Shown: piece after piece, positions 6,430 through 9,143 of the stretch
How positions within the stretch are numbered: the stretch's first letter is position 1
Layout: the number at the start of each line of letters is the position of its first letter
Source: an uncultured Gammaproteobacteria bacterium
GTDB lineage: Bacteria; Pseudomonadota; Gammaproteobacteria; Rariloculales; Rariloculaceae
Direction of reading: 5' to 3'
Assembly (NCBI GenBank): GCA_946887385.1
Contig: CAMPKU010000185.1
Coordinates: forward strand, 1 to 9,143
DNA: 9,143 bases
The notes under the pieces: model-generated
Databases searched by the model: none
Seen by the model: only the letters and a program-made list of their open reading frames with translations
Told to the model about the DNA's origin: nothing
Position numbers and translations under genes: made by a program

Positions 6430-8925
6430 TCAGTCCCGCCTCAACGAGATAGCGGGATCCACGGCCGCCGCGCGCTTCGCCGGCACGAACGCCGCCATGA
6501 GCGCCACCGCCGCCAGCGCGGCCGCGACGACGGCGAACGTGGCCGGGTCCGTCGCGCTCATTTCATAGAGGAGCCCGCGCAGCAGGCGCGTGAGGCCGAG
6601 CGCCGCCGCCACGCCGAGCCCGATCCCCACGAGCACGGGCAGCATCGCTTGCCGGAGCACGAGACCGAGCACGGCCGCCGCGTCGGCGCCAAGCGCCATG
6701 CGGATGCCGATCTCGCTCGTTCGCTGTTGCACGGTGAACGCAACGACGCCATAGATGCCGATCGCAGCCAGCGCAAGGGCCAGCGCGGCGAACGCGCCGA
6801 GCAGCACGGTGTAGAACCGCTCCTCCTCGAGCGATGCGCCGATCACGTCGTTCATCGTGCCGATGCGCGGCGCGGGCACGTTCGGATCCGCTTCGCGGAC
6901 GAGCGCGTCGAGGGCGCGGCTGCCGAGCGCGATGCGGCCGTCGGTGCGAACGACGATGCCGCCGAGCGCCCATACGCCGCTTGCGCCGTTGGCGTCCGGC
7001 TCGATGGCGGGCGTTTGTGCACGCGGCACGTAGAGCGTCGCGCGCGCCGCGGTCTGCCTGAGCCCGAGCGCGCGCTGATCGGCGACGACGCCGACGATCT
7101 CGCGCGGCGGATCGACGAAGCCGTCGACGCCTTCGCCTTCGTACTGGCCGATCGCAATCCGCTGGCCGAGCGGATCCTCGCCGTCGAAGTACGCGCGCGC
7201 GAACGCCTCGTTGACGAGCACGACGGGCGCCGCGTTTGCCGCGTCGTCGGCGGCCGTGAAATCGCGGCCGCGCACGATCGGCACGCGCAGCGTCTCGAAG
7301 TAGCCCGGCGAAGTCGTGTGCCACTGCGGCTCGCCGCTTGCGTCCGGTCGCCCGACGACGGTCATCGGGAAGTTGTACTGCCCGCGCAGCGGCAGCATCG
7401 ACGTCGCGCCGGCCGCGACGACGCCGGGCTGCGCGCGTAGGCGCTCGAGCGCGCGCTGCTCGAAGCCGGCGAGTTGCTCGACCGTGTAGTTCTCCGGCGT
7501 GCGGGGAAACTCGAGAACCGTGACGCCGTCCGGTTCGAAGCCCGTATCCACGGCCGAGAGCTTGGCTAGACTCGCGACGAGCAGACCCGCACCCGCGAGC
7601 AGCACGACTGCGATCGCGACCTCGGCCGCGGCGAGCGTGGCACGAAGGCGCCGCGCGCCCGGCCCGCCGGTGCGGCCCGAGCCGCCGTCGCGCAGCGTCG
7701 CGCTGGGATCGGTGGGCGCGTAGGCGGCCGTGGCGAGGCCGAACAGCACACCGGTACCGGCGCCGATGGCGAGCGCCGCCGCGAGCACGCGCAGATCGAG
7801 CCCGATTTCACCGGCGCGCGGCAGGCCGCCTTCGCCCATGATCGCAATCTGCTCCGGCCGGACGAGCCCGCCGGGCGCGAGCGCGAGCAAAATTTCGAGC
7901 GTCCACTGCCCGATCAAGACCCCGAGCAGCGCCGCCACGAGCCCCACGAGTAGGTTCTCGGCCACGAGCTGACGCGCGATGCGGCCGCGTCCCGCGCCGA
8001 CGGCGGCGCGGATCGCGATCTCGCGCGCGCGAGCGGCAGAGCGCACCAGCAGCAGGTTCACGACGTTCGCGCAGGCGATCAGCAACACGAAGCCCACGGC
8101 GCCGAGCAAGAGCCACAACCGCGTCGCGGTGCCGCCGACATGCATGGCGGAGAAGTCGATGATGCGCACGCCCACGTCGTTACGGCCGAGTAGATCCGGA
8201 TGATCGACACGGAAGCGCTCCGACACGGCCTCGAGCTCCGCGGCTGCTCGCTCGCGCGTGACGCCCTCGGCCAGCCGTGCCCTCACCGTGTAGTTGTGAC
8301 CGCCGTCCCGGATGTCTGGGACGACGCGATACGGCACGATGAAGTCCATGAACGCCGGAAGCTCGGGGAACGCGAATGCGGCCGGCATGACGCCGACGAT
8401 CGTGTGCGGCTCGCCGCCGAGCTCGATCGAGCGGCCGAGCACGCCCAGGTCGGCGCCGAAGCGCTCGCGCCACACGGCGTCGCTCAAAACGACGACGGGC
8501 GGGCTACCCGGTGCGTCCTCCTCGGCCGAGAACGCGCGCCCGATCGCTGGCGCGATGCCGTTGACGGCGAAGAAGCCGGCCGATGCGCGCAGCCCGCGAA
8601 CCTCGGCCGCGTCCTCGGCCGCGCCGATGGCCGTGGCCCACCCACTATGCGTCGCGACGGCTTCGAAGACCGTCGTGTTGCGCAGGAAGTAGTCGTACTT
8701 CCAAGCGGTCAGCGTCGAGCTCGTCGTGCCGTTTGCAAACGCGCGCGCAAGATACACGACGCGCTCGGGCTCGGGATACGGCAGCGGTTTCAGCAGCACG
8801 CCGTTGACCACGCTGAAGACAGCCGTGTTCGCGCCGATGCCGAGAGCCAGCGTGAGACACGCGGCCGCCGCGAAGCCCGGGTTCTTGATGAGCACGCGCG
8901 CAGCGAAACGCAGATCTTCAAACAC
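6430..8925 (-). CDS. MacB/FtsX-like ABC permease, ADOP (orphan duplicated permease) type
   Basis: An 831-aa permease beginning [18 protein letters not shown], the standard opening of ADOP proteins, so I take the GTG at 8925 as start. Order of parts: membrane helix 1 (about 18-45, [16 protein letters not shown]), a MacB-type periplasmic domain (about 50-260), a first FtsX unit (about 268-350, [33 protein letters not shown]), helices near 378-400 and 430-455, a second periplasmic domain (about 460-700), then a second FtsX unit (704-831) with [13 protein letters not shown] and the closing [12 protein letters not shown]. There is no ATPase (Walker) domain in this gene or anywhere in the window. 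MacB-like permeases are thought to drive periplasmic conformational work rather than carry substrates through the membrane; the substrate here is unknown. It lies 33 bp downstream of a second permease of the same type. Confidence 0.93.
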   Translation of the reverse strand: MFEDLRFAARVLIKNPGFAAAACLTLALGIGANTAVFSVVNGVLLKPLPYPEPERVVYLARAFANGTTSSTLTAWKYDYFLRNTTVFEAVATHSGWATAIGAAEDAAEVRGLRASAGFFAVNGIAPAIGRAFSAEEDAPGSPPVVVLSDAVWRERFGADLGVLGRSIELGGEPHTIVGVMPAAFAFPELPAFMDFIVPYRVVPDIRDGGHNYTVRARLAEGVTRERAAAELEAVSERFRVDHPDLLGRNDVGVRIIDFSAMHVGGTATRLWLLLGAVGFVLLIACANVVNLLLVRSAARAREIAIRAAVGAGRGRIARQLVAENLLVGLVAALLGVLIGQWTLEILLALAPGGLVRPEQIAIMGEGGLPRAGEIGLDLRVLAAALAIGAGTGVLFGLATAAYAPTDPSATLRDGGSGRTGGPGARRLRATLAAAEVAIAVVLLAGAGLLVASLAKLSAVDTGFEPDGVTVLEFPRTPENYTVEQLAGFEQRALERLRAQPGVVAAGATSMLPLRGQYNFPMTVVGRPDASGEPQWHTTSPGYFETLRVPIVRGRDFTAADDAANAAPVVLVNEAFARAYFDGEDPLGQRIAIGQYEGEGVDGFVDPPREIVGVVADQRALGLRQTAARATLYVPRAQTPAIEPDANGASGVWALGGIVVRTDGRIALGSRALDALVREADPNVPAPRIGTMNDVIGASLEEERFYTVLLGAFAALALALAAIGIYGVVAFTVQQRTSEIGIRMALGADAAAVLGLVLRQAMLPVLVGIGLGVAAALGLTRLLRGLLYEMSATDPATFAVVAAALAAVALMAAFVPAKRAAAVDPAISLRRD

Positions 8926-8958
8926 CGGTTATCCCCGTACGTGCGTGCGGCGACGACA

Positions 8959-9143
8959 TCATTCGTAATGAAGCGTTCGGCTCGGATCGACGCGTGCCGC
9001 GCGGCGCGCGGGCATAGCGCCCGCCGCGAAGGCAACGCCGACGACGACCAGCGCCGCACCCAGCACGGCGACGGGATCGACGGGACTGACGCCGAACAGC
9101 ACGCTCGAAAGCACCTGCGAGGCGCCGAGCGCTGCCGCGATTC
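8959..9143 (-). CDS. C-terminal fragment of a second MacB/FtsX-like ADOP permease
   Basis: The minus strand from the right edge encodes 60 residues before TGA at 8961-8959. They contain a last membrane helix (VAVLGAALVVVGVAFAAGAM) and then PARRAARVDPSRTLHYE. That is the standard end of FtsX/MacB-like permeases, where 'P.RRA...DP...LR.E' follows the final helix. The gene's start lies right of the window. It sits directly upstream of, and in line with, the complete permease, so the two are probably one transcription unit of tandem paralogues. The closing region differs clearly in residues from that of its neighbour, so this is not a recent exact duplication. Confidence 0.85.
   Translation of the reverse strand, partial: IAAALGASQVLSSVLFGVSPVDPVAVLGAALVVVGVAFAAGAMPARRAARVDPSRTLHYE

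Noticed and set aside
6421..7440. A 339-codon open frame on the plus strand opposite the permease.
   Set aside because: It is antisense to the conserved second half of the permease and Arg/His/Asp-rich, with no recognisable family.

Overview
The window is very GC-rich DNA (roughly two-thirds G+C or more by eye) packed with protein-coding genes. It looks like a chromosomal segment of an environmental bacterium. A CvaA/RaxA-type HlyD adaptor points to Proteobacteria. The tandem MacB/FtsX-like orphan permeases (the 'ADOP' type) are abundant in Acidobacteriota and also occur in several high-GC soil lineages. The host phylum therefore cannot be fixed from this sequence. No rRNA, tRNA, CRISPR array, insertion sequence or phage gene was seen.

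Left block (1-2336): two divergent genes share a 150-bp intergenic region. On the minus strand is a beta-lactamase-fold (class C/PF00144-like) 'serine hydrolase', cut by the left edge. Its nucleophile motif reads C-T-T-K instead of S-x-x-K, and it has no signal peptide. On the plus strand is an HlyD-family adaptor of the kind that works with peptidase-containing ABC exporters of double-glycine peptides. The ABC exporter itself is not in the window.

Middle block (2380-5055): a MmgE/PrpD-family dehydratase/decarboxylase-fold enzyme is followed after 12 bp by a MatC/SLC13-like carboxylate carrier. This is a compact 'take up a carboxylate, then process it' pair. No other methylcitrate-cycle gene is present. 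The pair runs in the same direction as the HlyD gene, 43 bp downstream of it, so read-through is possible.

Accessory block (5064-6344, minus strand): a VapBC type II toxin-antitoxin pair lies downstream of a Uma2-family PD-(D/E)xK protein. The vapC stop is only 8 bp from the convergent carrier gene. The vapB start region carries a direct repeat and a -10-like element, which suggests autoregulation and possibly a leaderless transcript.

Right block (6430-9143, minus strand): two tandem MacB/FtsX-like permeases 33 bp apart. One is complete (831 aa). The other is only a C-terminal fragment running off the right edge. Neither shows an ATPase domain.

All gene coordinates were checked codon by codon at the starts and stops that decide them. 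Three genes appear to use non-ATG starts: GTG for the HlyD gene, TTG for vapC and GTG for the complete permease.
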